Assembly: GCA_965214615.1 (NCBI GenBank)
Contig: OZ243952.1
Coordinates: 1,736,001 to 1,800,000 of the forward strand
Source of the DNA: CBDAUN01 sp965214615
GTDB taxonomy: Bacteria > Pseudomonadota > Gammaproteobacteria > Arenicellales > JAJDZL01
Direction of reading: 5' to 3'
Length of the DNA: 64,000 nucleotides
Shown: piece by piece, positions 46,572-56,014 of the stretch
Layout of the letters: each line of letters starts with the position of its first letter
How positions within the stretch are numbered: position 1 is the first letter of the stretch
Program-made: the position numbers and the translations under genes
The notes under the pieces: model-generated
Databases searched by the model: none
Told to the model about the DNA's origin: nothing
Seen by the model: only the letters and a program-made list of their open reading frames with translations

Positions 46572-49511
46572 TCATGCAATCTGACGCTTCACGAGGTCCG
46601 TGAACTCCCCGCCAGCTTCCATCAGTTCCGCATATGATCCGCTTTCGACGACTTTTCCGCTTTGCAGTACGTAAATCCTGTCGGCGCTTTTCAGTGTTGA
46701 CAATCGGTGAGCGATGACGATCCGAGTGAACGTCATGCCTGCGAGATTTTCCATCACCTTTGCCTGGCCATCGTTGTCCATCCAGTTGGTTGCCTCATCA
46801 AGCAGCATAATCCGAGGGTTGCGCATGACCGAGCGGGCGAGGGTGATTCGTTGGCTTTCTCCCCCGGATAGCACTTCGCCCGATGAACCAACCATGGTCA
46901 TCAGGCCCATAGGCATGCGTTTTATTTCTTTCTCGATATCAGCGATGCGGGCCGCAGCCCATATCTCGCCTGTTTCGACTGAATCATGGTGACCGGCGAT
47001 GTTGTCCCAAATATCGTGGGGATGCAGTTGAACCGATTGAGGAACGGAACCGATTTTCTGGCGCACCTGCTTGAGATTCAAATGCTTGAGGTCGCGTTCG
47101 TCGTAGTAGACCGCGCCAGATGTTGGAACGATAGCGCCTAGTGCGAGTTTGAACAAAGTGCTCTTTCCCGAACCGGACTCACCGGCAAGAGCAATGAATT
47201 CACCCGACTGGGCATGAATCGTCACATCATCGAGGATCAAAGGGCCATCGGCTTTGTAGCGGAATGAAACGCGATCAAACAGAACGTCGCCGCCAAGAAA
47301 TTCGACTGGCTCTCCTTTGCTTTCGGTTTCAGGGACGACGCTCAGCAGCGGTTCCATTTGTTTGAGTGCAGGATACAGCGCAGCAACCGCTCCCAGACTT
47401 TCTCCAAGGCGCGCAACAGCCGTTTGAAAAACTATAAAAACGGTGAACACGACCAGAAAATCAGCGATCGGGACATTTCGGTCGCCATTTGACATGACTG
47501 CGAAAAGCAACACTCCGGAAGCTAGAAACGGCAGTGCGGCGGAAAATGCCCGGGCATGCTCGTCTAGCGCGCTAAGTTCCAACTCCGCGCGCTTTAGCTG
47601 GCGATAATTGCGCGCCCATATTGCAAATGCCGACCCTTCGGCTCCACCTTCGCGCAATTTGATGATTCCGTTGATCATTTGGAACAGATTCCCGGCCACG
47701 CGACGAGAGGCGCTGATCATTTGTTCATAGGGAAATATCTGGCGCAAGCCAAGAATGACAGTGATCAGCAATGAAGTCAGGCTGAAAGCAAGCGCGATAA
47801 ATCCGAGAGTCGTGTCATAGAAGCTGATGATGACGAAAATTGGCAGCAAAAAGATGATTGACAGGAAACTGCTGGTCACTGTGTCCTGAAGGCTGTCCCG
47901 GACCTTTTGGAAAGACATTCCCAATATGGCCAGATCCCCGGCCGAGTAGCGTTGCACGACGCTTGCCGGCAAACGCATGAGATGATCCCAGAATGCCGCT
48001 TCGATGCGTGAAGTCGAACGGCCTTTCAGACGGCTGAACGCGGTGTTCTGCAGCATGTGGAACAAGGCGCCGATCAGCCCGATTCCCGCAAGCGCGGCTG
48101 TCAGGACATAGAGAGATTGCGCATCGCCGCCAGCTAGAACGTGATTTGCAATCGCTCCGAGCGCGAACGCCGGTGCCAGTTTAGTCACGCCATGCGGAAT
48201 CCCGGCGATCACCAATCTGGCGATGTCGGAGCCTGCTCCGCGAAACGCTATCCTTGCAAGATTTCTCTGTGTCGTGTCTTCAGCGGACAAAGGTCGGTAG
48301 AATGTCCATGCCTCATCCTTGAGACCGCGCGCGCTTGAAGCCGTAACCCGGGCAGCGCGTTTGCTGAGCGGGTCAATTTCGCGATATCGGCCGAACACGC
48401 CAGGCACCAGTACAACGGGTTGTCCATCCTCTTTTCGAAAGGCCAACAGCGTATTGCTATCGCTCCACCACCAATTGCTCTCGGCATCGAGCTGCACGCG
48501 ACGTGCCCGAACGCCCGATGCGCTCAGCACGTCAATCAACCCGATCGGTGTGCCGGATTGCGCTGAACGGGCTGGAAATATGAAATCGATACTTTCTTTT
48601 TCGCCTACGATTCGCAGAGCATCGATTAGTGTCGTGTCATCGGCAGCTGCGACCTGATCAATCGGCTGATCATAAATATTGAACAGCTGCTGGCGTGCAA
48701 CCGCAGCGGCCACGCGGCGGCTTCTCGTACGCGCTTTTTCGAGGTTGACATCGTCGACGGCAGCAAGACGTCGATTGAGCCGTTCCAAATTCAATGCTAC
48801 CGCATGAAACGAGGCAAGAGCCGATATCATCTCACCCCGCGCGGCCAGTGTTTCAGATGTGGTTCCTGTCAAGGTAGCGCTTTCAAGGAAAGAAACCCAG
48901 CTGGTTCGCGTCAGCGGGATTGGAGAGTTGGCCAAACCCTTGCCTTCGGCGATTTCGGAGTAGTTGACGAAGTCCATGAAAATGACAGAAGGCCGGGCCG
49001 GGTTGGAAACCCAGATAACCTCGTGTCGCACTGAGACAATTCCATTCGCTGGAACTTCAATCGTCCCGGGCTTGGCCAGACTGGTCGGTCGCGGCAGCGG
49101 TTTGGTGTATATCGAAAGCCTGTCGGTAATCGAGTTCATCCAGCTGTCGAATTGCGCTGCCAGAATCTTAGGATCGATCTCGTCGACAATTGAAGCCGGC
49201 ATCTTTCTCAGCCTAGTGTCCGGCAATCCCTTGGCAACCAGTTGAAGTGTTGTTCCATCATCGCTCTGCTCATCCGGCGCCACTCCCGGCAAGAGGCAGC
49301 CTGATTCGCGGCTCATCAGAAACTGCGGAGCAGACCGATCAACTCCATCGACAAGTTCGACAAGAAAAAGATTGACCGAGCCTTGCTCGATGTACCAGAT
49401 GCTGTCCGGGTCATCAAGAACTACGGGCAGATTGCCTGTGCAGGGCACGGAAGCGCCTGAATCAGCAGCGAGTTCTGCCAGAGGCGTGTACTTTGATTGC
49501 GGTTTTTGCAT
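46572..49511 (-). CDS. NHLM-type ABC transporter, permease/ATPase (second exporter subunit)
   Basis: 979 residues. The first ~430 residues form a soluble region typical of the NHLM ABC2 group, starting with a cyclic-nucleotide-binding-like fold (DPDSIWYIEQGSVNLFLVEL). A six-helix transmembrane domain spans ~440-700. The ATPase has Walker A GESGSGKST, Q-loop VPQSVQ, signature LSGGESQR, Walker B IMLLDEAT and the switch AHRLST. There is no peptidase domain. Its ATG overlaps the stop of the C39 exporter by one base (TGATG), so the two are translationally coupled and probably form a heterodimer. Confidence 0.92.
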   Translation of the reverse strand: MQKPQSKYTPLAELAADSGASVPCTGNLPVVLDDPDSIWYIEQGSVNLFLVELVDGVDRSAPQFLMSRESGCLLPGVAPDEQSDDGTTLQLVAKGLPDTRLRKMPASIVDEIDPKILAAQFDSWMNSITDRLSIYTKPLPRPTSLAKPGTIEVPANGIVSVRHEVIWVSNPARPSVIFMDFVNYSEIAEGKGLANSPIPLTRTSWVSFLESATLTGTTSETLAARGEMISALASFHAVALNLERLNRRLAAVDDVNLEKARTRSRRVAAAVARQQLFNIYDQPIDQVAAADDTTLIDALRIVGEKESIDFIFPARSAQSGTPIGLIDVLSASGVRARRVQLDAESNWWWSDSNTLLAFRKEDGQPVVLVPGVFGRYREIDPLSKRAARVTASSARGLKDEAWTFYRPLSAEDTTQRNLARIAFRGAGSDIARLVIAGIPHGVTKLAPAFALGAIANHVLAGGDAQSLYVLTAALAGIGLIGALFHMLQNTAFSRLKGRSTSRIEAAFWDHLMRLPASVVQRYSAGDLAILGMSFQKVRDSLQDTVTSSFLSIIFLLPIFVIISFYDTTLGFIALAFSLTSLLITVILGLRQIFPYEQMISASRRVAGNLFQMINGIIKLREGGAEGSAFAIWARNYRQLKRAELELSALDEHARAFSAALPFLASGVLLFAVMSNGDRNVPIADFLVVFTVFIVFQTAVARLGESLGAVAALYPALKQMEPLLSVVPETESKGEPVEFLGGDVLFDRVSFRYKADGPLILDDVTIHAQSGEFIALAGESGSGKSTLFKLALGAIVPTSGAVYYDERDLKHLNLKQVRQKIGSVPQSVQLHPHDIWDNIAGHHDSVETGEIWAAARIADIEKEIKRMPMGLMTMVGSSGEVLSGGESQRITLARSVMRNPRIMLLDEATNWMDNDGQAKVMENLAGMTFTRIVIAHRLSTLKSADRIYVLQSGKVVESGSYAELMEAGGEFTDLVKRQIA

Positions 49512-51673
49512 CAGCCCGACATGACCAATTTGCGGTAGGCACCGTCTGCTTCGGCCATCAGCTCATCGTGACTGCCGCGCTGAATTACGCTTCCTCCGGC
49601 TCCAAGCACAATTATTTCGTCACAGTCCCGGATGGTGCTGAGTCGGTGCGCCACGATCAGGCAGGTCATGCCGCGGCGTCGCAGAGCTTGATCTACAAGT
49701 TGCTCGGTTGAAGCATCCAGCGCACTGGTTGCTTCATCAAGGATCAACAGCGTTGGACGATTGACCAGCGCGCGGGCAATTTCAAGCCGTTGACGCTGTC
49801 CTCCGCTAAAATTTGCTCCGTTTTCTAGAACCTGGGCGGAATAGCCAAGCGGTCGCATCAGGATTTCGTCATGGATCTGGGCATCTCGAGCGGCTTCGAA
49901 AACGATCTCATCGGGAATCGCAGAATTCCACAAGGTGATATTATCGCGCAACGAAGCGGAAAACAAAATCACGTGCTGGTCCACCTTGGAGATAGACTGG
50001 CGCATGACCTCTTCTGGAATTTCGCTTCTGTGCTTGCCGTCAAATAGGATTTGTCCTGACCAAGGTTGGTAGGCGCCTGAAACAAGGTGAGCCAGTGTCG
50101 ATTTGCCGGAACCACTTGAACCGACTATGGCAACTCGCTGTCCAGGTTTAATGGTAAGGTTGAAATCCTTGATCAGCGGCGGCCGGCCCTTGTTGAACCC
50201 GAACGAGATATCTTGTAATTCGAGCAGGCCGGACAGTTGAAGTTTGCCTTGGAAGGTAGGGGTCGATTCTGAGTCCGGATTCTGTCTCTCGAATACAGGA
50301 TCCTCGCTAGTATTGTGCACATCGTCGAGTCTCTGCAAATCGGATGTGAGCGACTGACGCTGATCGGCAACCTCGACAAATCGTCCAACCGGGGCCAAAA
50401 ACAGCTGTGAGAGAATGAAAAATCCGACCAGCGTGCCCAGGGTGATCTCGGAGGCTAAAACCAAACCACCCCCGATCCCCAGTACCGCGGCAGCGCAGAT
50501 AGTTTCGAACATGCCGGGTAACGCAGCACTAATTGATCCTAGCTCGGTGTAGTGCTGTCGCGCATGGAGTTCACGGGCCTGCTGGCCGCTCCATTTCGAA
50601 AAAAAACTATCGTCTGAACCCGTCAAGCGCAAATTGTCGGCACTGCTGAGCATCCGCATGCCTGTCCCGAGCAGCAATCCCTGTTCTCGCCGCATTGTGT
50701 AGCTTTCAACAGCACGTCTCCGATTGAGATAATATGCCAGTATTCCGTAAAGCAGTGCCAAGCCAACCACAACTAGCGTCAGCACGGTATCGTAGAAAAA
50801 CATCGCGATCAGAAATATCAAACTCATTGCGATATCGATGACGAGCACGAAAAACCGTTCGGTCAAATTCTTTGAAATACGGTCGATTGACGAGACACGG
50901 TCAGTCAGATCTCCAACAAGACGATGCTCGAAAAACTCCAGCGGCAAGCGCAGCAGCTTTGACAGGCTTCGGTCGAATCCTGTAATTGAAATCTTGATTT
51001 CCAGACGCTTGAGAAATCGCTGCTTGAGAATTGAGAGAATGTAGACGAGTATGCCTCCGCCAAATAGCGCTGTCACCAAGCCGCCCCACGCGCCATCGTT
51101 TCCCATCACATGGTCTACGAACACATGCAGTGATGCAGGCAGAGCCAATGCCAAAATGGTCAGCAACAGCGCACTGACAACGATTCCGATAAGTGCGCTC
51201 CACGACCCGTCCATCAGCTTGGTCAGTTGGGTGAACAGGCTTGGAGGCTTTCCGCCGGGCTCAAACGTGTCACCGCGGCTCAATTGCAGTGCAACACCGC
51301 TATAGCTCATTTCAAACTCCTCGGCTGAAATGCGGCGCCGACCAGTCGCCGGATCGTTGAGATAGTAATGTCCTTCATCGAAGCCTTCAAGAACGACAAA
51401 GTGGCTGAATTGCCAGAAAAGGATCAGTGGAAGTTCAAGCTTTTGCAACAGCTCCGAGCGCATGCTGAGTCCTTTGCACTCAAGGCCATAGTGCCTGGCA
51501 GCCCGCGCTATGCTGGCTGCGTTGCTTCCGTCTCGGCTCACTTCGCATTTTTCCCGCAATTCCGAGAGTGGCACCCACCGGTCCCAGAAAGCCAAAATCA
51601 TCGACAGGCAGGCGGCGCCGCATTCGGCTTCGTGCATTTGCAGCACGATAGGTGTCGCAATTCTTTTATTCAA
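49511..51673 (-). CDS. NHLM-type peptidase-containing ABC exporter (C39)
   Basis: 720 residues from a TTG without a strong ribosome binding site. The N-terminal C39 peptidase is intact: Q12, C18 (in AECGAACLSM), H91 (FSHFVVLEGFD) and D107 (LNDPATG). A transmembrane domain follows at ~160-440, then an ATPase with GSSGSGKST, a FSGGQRQRLEIARAL signature and TLLILDEAT. Such exporters cut after a double-glycine-type motif and move the peptide out, matching the ISAG/LSCCV boundary of the precursor. The next gene is the second ABC protein; the HlyD-like gene lies 52 bp upstream. Confidence 0.94.
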   Translation of the reverse strand: MNKRIATPIVLQMHEAECGAACLSMILAFWDRWVPLSELREKCEVSRDGSNAASIARAARHYGLECKGLSMRSELLQKLELPLILFWQFSHFVVLEGFDEGHYYLNDPATGRRRISAEEFEMSYSGVALQLSRGDTFEPGGKPPSLFTQLTKLMDGSWSALIGIVVSALLLTILALALPASLHVFVDHVMGNDGAWGGLVTALFGGGILVYILSILKQRFLKRLEIKISITGFDRSLSKLLRLPLEFFEHRLVGDLTDRVSSIDRISKNLTERFFVLVIDIAMSLIFLIAMFFYDTVLTLVVVGLALLYGILAYYLNRRRAVESYTMRREQGLLLGTGMRMLSSADNLRLTGSDDSFFSKWSGQQARELHARQHYTELGSISAALPGMFETICAAAVLGIGGGLVLASEITLGTLVGFFILSQLFLAPVGRFVEVADQRQSLTSDLQRLDDVHNTSEDPVFERQNPDSESTPTFQGKLQLSGLLELQDISFGFNKGRPPLIKDFNLTIKPGQRVAIVGSSGSGKSTLAHLVSGAYQPWSGQILFDGKHRSEIPEEVMRQSISKVDQHVILFSASLRDNITLWNSAIPDEIVFEAARDAQIHDEILMRPLGYSAQVLENGANFSGGQRQRLEIARALVNRPTLLILDEATSALDASTEQLVDQALRRRGMTCLIVAHRLSTIRDCDEIIVLGAGGSVIQRGSHDELMAEADGAYRKLVMSG

Positions 51674-51725
51674 GGAGTTTGAGGCAAAGCAATTTCCATC
51701 CTAGCTGGATGCGCTGGACGGCACG

Positions 51726-52280
51726 TTATCGAGGCCTAGTACGGAAAAGTTCGATTGGGGATTGGTTCTCCAGCTGGACGATCAACCGAAAGCCCTTGCT
51801 GTTAAGTGCAGAGAGGTCCAAATTATTGTCCAGCGACAATGCAACCTGCCTAATGAGTACGGGTATCTGAGATTCAGCTGCATCCAGCTCTTCGGACCGG
51901 GGCAGCGGCGAGACCTCTGAAATCTTGCCGTCGATTGCCGTTTCGCTTCCTTTCGCGGATTCAACAACAATTGTCGCCGACATGCCGGGAGCAATCTTTG
52001 AAACATGTTCGGGACCTACCCAGACAAGCGCTTGCGCAGAACGATTTGATTCGTTTGCGCTGCCCTCGACCTTTCCAATCAGTACGCCGTCGACAGTGAA
52101 GCTGTGCGTCACGCTGCCAAGCCAAAGCCAAATTACGAACAGACAGGTAAAAACGGCGGTAACGGAAATAAGCAAATATTCTTTCGGCGTAGAGATCGTC
52201 AGCAACCGGTCAAGTTGCTCACGCTCACCCTTTGCCTTAGCAATGGTATTTTCGAAAGAATCAATTAGAGAGCCAAACAC
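51726..52280 (-). CDS. Short HlyD-like NHLM secretion protein
   Basis: 184 residues from a GTG. The N-terminal cytosolic segment is followed by one transmembrane helix (~35-55, YLLISVTAVFTCLFVIWLWLG), then a beta-barrel-type region (VGPEHVSKIAPGMSATIVVE, AIDGKISEVSPLP) like the membrane-proximal part of HlyD adaptors. NHLM HlyD proteins usually exceed 400 residues with a coiled-coil hairpin and lipoyl domain; both are missing here. It is the first gene of the minus operon. It could be a truncated remnant or a minimal adaptor. Confidence 0.7.
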   Translation of the reverse strand: MFGSLIDSFENTIAKAKGEREQLDRLLTISTPKEYLLISVTAVFTCLFVIWLWLGSVTHSFTVDGVLIGKVEGSANESNRSAQALVWVGPEHVSKIAPGMSATIVVESAKGSETAIDGKISEVSPLPRSEELDAAESQIPVLIRQVALSLDNNLDLSALNSKGFRLIVQLENQSPIELFRTRPR

Positions 52281-52316
52281 GGGTATGCGAGTACAAAGAT
52301 TTGAAAATTGATAGGA

Positions 52317-52322
52317 ATTATA
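52317..52322 (-). promoter_or_regulatory. -10 element of the minus-strand secretion operon
   Basis: A perfect TATAAT on the minus strand, 37 bases upstream of the HlyD-like GTG. The -35 position (about 52340-52345) reads ATTTTC, a poor match, so activation or a different start is possible. Confidence 0.4.
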
Positions 52323-52746
52323 ACCTATATTATGTGATGGAAAATGTTAGAAAAGGGTAGAACCTTCATCATTAACGGATTGAAAAAATGTTTCTTTTTC
52401 CCGCTGTACGAGCCGTTTTAGAGCATAGGACTCATGGATGCGTCGTCGTATAGGAATTCAACGGCCGAGAAAATTTACAATTCGTACGCTGTAACTTTCT
52501 CTTATCCGGCTACTGTTGTTTTTTCGTTGCTGACGATGCCCGAATCCGGCGGTCGGTCGAAGATGTGTTATTATGAGATCGCAATTCAAGTGACCAATCT
52601 ATTTGATTTTGAATTGTTCTTGTTTCCTTCTGATACTGCATTTTCCTGATGATGCGAAAAATTGCGCCGGCAGTTGGGCAAGGCGGGTCTGAGTCTGAAT
52701 GCTAAAGCCTTGCGTATTCGGAACCGGCGATCAAATCTGGGAAAAT

Positions 52747-53235
52747 TCAGTCAATTCGCATACCGAAAGGGTTGAGACGCTGGATGTTCGCCTTCAACGT
52801 TATGGGAATGTCATCAGGCTGAATGAAAGCTGGATGTTCGGTTTCCTGCCACCGATTTTCGATAGTTGCGCTCTGCCTGCCGTGTGTCATGACTGAGATG
52901 GTAACAGGAATCAGCCTGCTTTCCTCGATGGCATTTGCCCATGAAGAGTCGCTGGAGGGCAAGCGTTTGAGTGCTGCGTGCAATGTCGATTTTAGTGATG
53001 TCGACACATTCCGGATGCCCTGCGATCTTGGGTTCTGAATTGCATATGAGGCATCCTTCAGACGCCGATGAATTCCGGTTGAATGCAATTGAATGCCTCG
53101 CCGGCGCAGTGTCGCGTATTCAGAACAATATTCATCATGCGGGCCAACATTCTCGAACTTTGTAAATTCCCGGCAGTTGTCATGTCTTCGAATAGGAATG
53201 CCAATGTATTTACTCAAGTCAAACACTGACTGCAC
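52747..53235 (-). CDS. Uncertain open frame, 162 codons
   Basis: GTG-started minus-strand frame. The C-terminal part (VTISVMTHGRQSATIENRW, DDIPITLKANIQRLNPFGM) looks somewhat protein-like, but I recognise no family, no signal peptide and no good ribosome binding site. It would be divergent from the RND gene and upstream of the HlyD-like gene. It could equally be a chance frame or a decayed gene. Confidence 0.25.
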   Translation of the reverse strand: MQSVFDLSKYIGIPIRRHDNCREFTKFENVGPHDEYCSEYATLRRRGIQLHSTGIHRRLKDASYAIQNPRSQGIRNVSTSLKSTLHAALKRLPSSDSSWANAIEESRLIPVTISVMTHGRQSATIENRWQETEHPAFIQPDDIPITLKANIQRLNPFGMRID

Positions 53236-53336
53236 GACCTATCCATATGATTTAGCTGACCGCGGATTTACCCCGCGTCAGTCTAGGTCAGTTATTGGGG
53301 TTGCACTGGGATTGCGCTTAATTTACCGGCACGCTC

Positions 53337-55652
53337 ATGGCAGGTAAGTCTTTGGCATCGGGATTCGCTGAGAGGATGCTTGCGGCTCGCTGGCGAGTCA
53401 TCGCAGTCACACTGGTGCTGGTCGCTATTGCGTCTTTCGGCATCACCCGGCTTGAATCTACAGTCGACTACCGAATATTTTTCGACGATGACAATCCGCA
53501 GCTTATGGCGCTCGAATTGCTGGAAAACACCTATGGCAAGAACGAGAATGTGAACTTCCTGATCGTCCCGGACGATGGGGATGCCACATCGGAAAGTGCG
53601 CTGGCTGCTTCGGTGTGGCTCACAGAACGGGCTTGGCACACCCCGTATGCGAGGCGTGTCGATTCTCTCTCTAATTTCCAGTTCACGGCGGCAGACGGCG
53701 ACGATCTATACGTGCGGGACTTGGTTGATCCAAACAAACTGGACCAGGCCGATGCGCGTGCTCAAGTTCGTGACATTGCTTTGTCGGATCCGCGCATCGC
53801 AGGCGGCATTGTGTCTTTCAACGGAGATGTCAGCGTTGTCAGCGTTACTGTGGAATTGCCGGAAGCGGAACTTTTGAACGCGGTAGCCAGTGTTGCCGAG
53901 TTCGCAAGATCAGTTGCCGTTGAAGCGGAGCTTAGGTTTCTGGATATTGATTTGCGCCTCGTCGGCACTGTGATGGTCAATCAAACATTCCTGGAGGCAT
54001 CCATCGACAGTCAGAAGGTTTTTCTACCTTCCAGTCTAGCGATTATGGCTCTGGTGCTGTGCGTGTTGACACGAAGTTGGGCAGGTATGGCGGCTACCGG
54101 CATCGTCATTGTGTTTGCAATTCTCGCATCAATGGGCCTTGGCGCTTGGTCCGGCATGCCCTTTTCCCCTCCCATCGCGCCCGCACCGACAATTGTTCTG
54201 ATGATTGTCGTAGCGAACTGTGTTCACCTGCTGGTCACTTTGCAGCAACGTCTGCGGGCAGGAGATTCCAAGCACGACGCCATTGTAGAGTCTGTCAGAC
54301 TCAATTTGTTCCCAGTGTTTCTGGCGAGCCTGACAACAACGCTTGGCTTTCTAAGTATGAATTTCTCTGAGGTGCCTCCCTACCGTCATCTAGGCAATTT
54401 CGTTGCGTTTGGAATCGTCGTGTCTTTTTTACTGTCGGTTACATTTTTACCGGCATTGTTTTCGCTTCTCCCCATCCGGGCGGCAAAGCACCTTAAATTG
54501 CACAGCCTCGGAATGCGTCGCCTGGCAGATTTTTCCATGCGTCGCCGGAAGCCGTTGTTTTGGGGATGGATGATTTTTTTGGCTGTGATGGCTGTCGCAA
54601 TTCCTCGCAACGAACTCAATGATGTTCTGACGCAATTTTTTGACGAGAGCGTCGAATTCCGCCAGGATACGGACTTTATGGACGAACGCCTAAGCGGCAA
54701 CACGATTCTGGAATATTCGTTGCGGTCTGTGACTGAAGGCGGCGTGACCGATCCGGTGTTTCTTTCCGAAGTATCGGAATTTGCGCAGTGGTTCCGGCAG
54801 CAGCCGCCGGTTCGCAGCGTATCGGTCATTACCGACACGTTCCGGCAGTTGAACAAGAGCATGAATGGCGATAATCCGGCTTATTACAAAATTCCCGAGA
54901 GCCGGGAACTGGCGGCGCAATATCTGCTTCTGTACGAGCTTTCGCTGCCGCAGGGCCTAGATCTGAACAATCAGATTGACCTGTCAAGATCGGAAACACG
55001 TGTATCGGTTTCAGCCGAAACATTGGATTCGCGGCAATTGCTGGAATTAAATGCTCAAGCCGAAGCCTGGCTGACCGAAAATGCAACGCATGTGGCAAGC
55101 GTCAACAGCACGGGACCTTCTGCGCTATTTGCCTATATCGGGCAACGCAACATTCGCGCCATGCTGATAGGAACGGTGGCGGTACTGGTGGCTATTTCCG
55201 CGATCCTTCTGTTTGCATTGCGGTCTCTGCGAGTGGGTTTGATCAGCATCGTTCCCAATCTAATACCCGCAGCAGCAGGTTTCGGCATATGGGGATTGAC
55301 GGTTGGACAGGTGGGGCTTTCTCTTTCTGTCGTCGTAGCGATGACCATAGGAATCGTTGTGGACGATACCGTACATTTTCTCAGTAAATATCTGCGTGCC
55401 AGACGCGAATATGGCCAAAGCCCCGAAGATGCGATGCGCCATGCATTCGAAACCGCAGGTCAGGCATTGTTTACCACTACGGTCGTTCTGGTGGCGGGAT
55501 TCCTCATTTTTTCTCTGTCTCACTTCGTTCCGACTGCACAGGTCGGTATTTTGACTTCTATGATTATCGGCTTCGCGCTCGTTGCAGATTTAACACTCCT
55601 GCCGGCACTGCTGCTTCTGGCGGACCGCAGTGCAAGAAAAGGTGAGCGCTGA
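53337..55652 (+). CDS. RND/MMPL-family transporter
   Basis: 771 residues with the duplicated MMPL layout: TM1 at ~20-38, a large periplasmic loop (40-220), five helices (~225-400), TM7 at ~405-425, a second loop (430-610), then five helices (~615-760). The sterol-sensing-like segment and GIVVDDTVHFLSKYLRARREYG in the second half are typical of COG1033-type RND proteins, the paired Asp being the proton relay. The substrate is not evident. Hopanoid, lipid and peptide exporters belong here. Its position between the RiPP secretion genes and a flavoprotein may make it part of the cluster. A dispersed hairpin lies 6 bases after its stop. Confidence 0.88.
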   Translation: MAGKSLASGFAERMLAARWRVIAVTLVLVAIASFGITRLESTVDYRIFFDDDNPQLMALELLENTYGKNENVNFLIVPDDGDATSESALAASVWLTERAWHTPYARRVDSLSNFQFTAADGDDLYVRDLVDPNKLDQADARAQVRDIALSDPRIAGGIVSFNGDVSVVSVTVELPEAELLNAVASVAEFARSVAVEAELRFLDIDLRLVGTVMVNQTFLEASIDSQKVFLPSSLAIMALVLCVLTRSWAGMAATGIVIVFAILASMGLGAWSGMPFSPPIAPAPTIVLMIVVANCVHLLVTLQQRLRAGDSKHDAIVESVRLNLFPVFLASLTTTLGFLSMNFSEVPPYRHLGNFVAFGIVVSFLLSVTFLPALFSLLPIRAAKHLKLHSLGMRRLADFSMRRRKPLFWGWMIFLAVMAVAIPRNELNDVLTQFFDESVEFRQDTDFMDERLSGNTILEYSLRSVTEGGVTDPVFLSEVSEFAQWFRQQPPVRSVSVITDTFRQLNKSMNGDNPAYYKIPESRELAAQYLLLYELSLPQGLDLNNQIDLSRSETRVSVSAETLDSRQLLELNAQAEAWLTENATHVASVNSTGPSALFAYIGQRNIRAMLIGTVAVLVAISAILLFALRSLRVGLISIVPNLIPAAAGFGIWGLTVGQVGLSLSVVVAMTIGIVVDDTVHFLSKYLRARREYGQSPEDAMRHAFETAGQALFTTTVVLVAGFLIFSLSHFVPTAQVGILTSMIIGFALVADLTLLPALLLLADRSARKGER

Positions 55653-56014
55653 TCCAATATTATGGCTAGAGTCACCGCTTCGCGCCGACACTAGCCGTAA
55701 TTTCATTCGTATGGATTGCGACGCATGCCTATTAGACTTGCCCTGTACCCTGCGTCGGTCGTCTCGATTTCCAATGTGATTGATCTTCAAAAGAAGATCG
55801 TACGTCGCATGCCACTCGCATTTCAAGTCTTCCGAAAGGTACAAGCCGGGTTTCATAACTGACGCACGGCCGGCATTCTCCTTTCCTTCTTGCTTCGGTT
55901 CAGAAGAAAGCTTGACCGGCGTGTCAACATGGAATGCTATAATCATGACTTTGATTAGTCATGCACTCGTAGCCTGATTAGTCTCTCCTATTTTTATGAT
56001 TTTGGACTTAAGTT
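55653..56014. other. Gap between the RND gene and the flavoprotein gene
   Basis: 362 bp with the dispersed hairpin copy B at its start. No gene is supported; a 118-codon antisense frame overlapping the RND end has no features. Confidence 0.5.
55659..55701 (+). repeat. Dispersed hairpin element, copy B
   Basis: ATTATGGCTAG (55659-55669) pairs with CTAGCCGTAAT (55691-55701) over 11 bp with one T-G wobble. An A-A mismatch follows, then GTC/GAC and CGC/GCG around a TTC loop. The inner 21 bases differ from copy A at a single position, while the arms are unrelated. It starts 6 bases after the RND stop codon. Confidence 0.65.

Larger units (their letters stand above)
52281..53336. other. Intergenic region between the secretion operon and the RND gene
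   Basis: About 1.05 kb. It carries the minus-strand promoter candidate near 52317. A minus-strand frame of 162 codons at 52747-53235 is listed separately with low confidence. Other frames are short, with no domain or ribosome binding site. Base composition is more AT-rich than the housekeeping block. Confidence 0.5.

Noticed and set aside
55590..55946. 118-codon minus-strand frame after the RND gene
   Set aside because: It overlaps the RND 3' end and hairpin copy B, with no recognisable motif.
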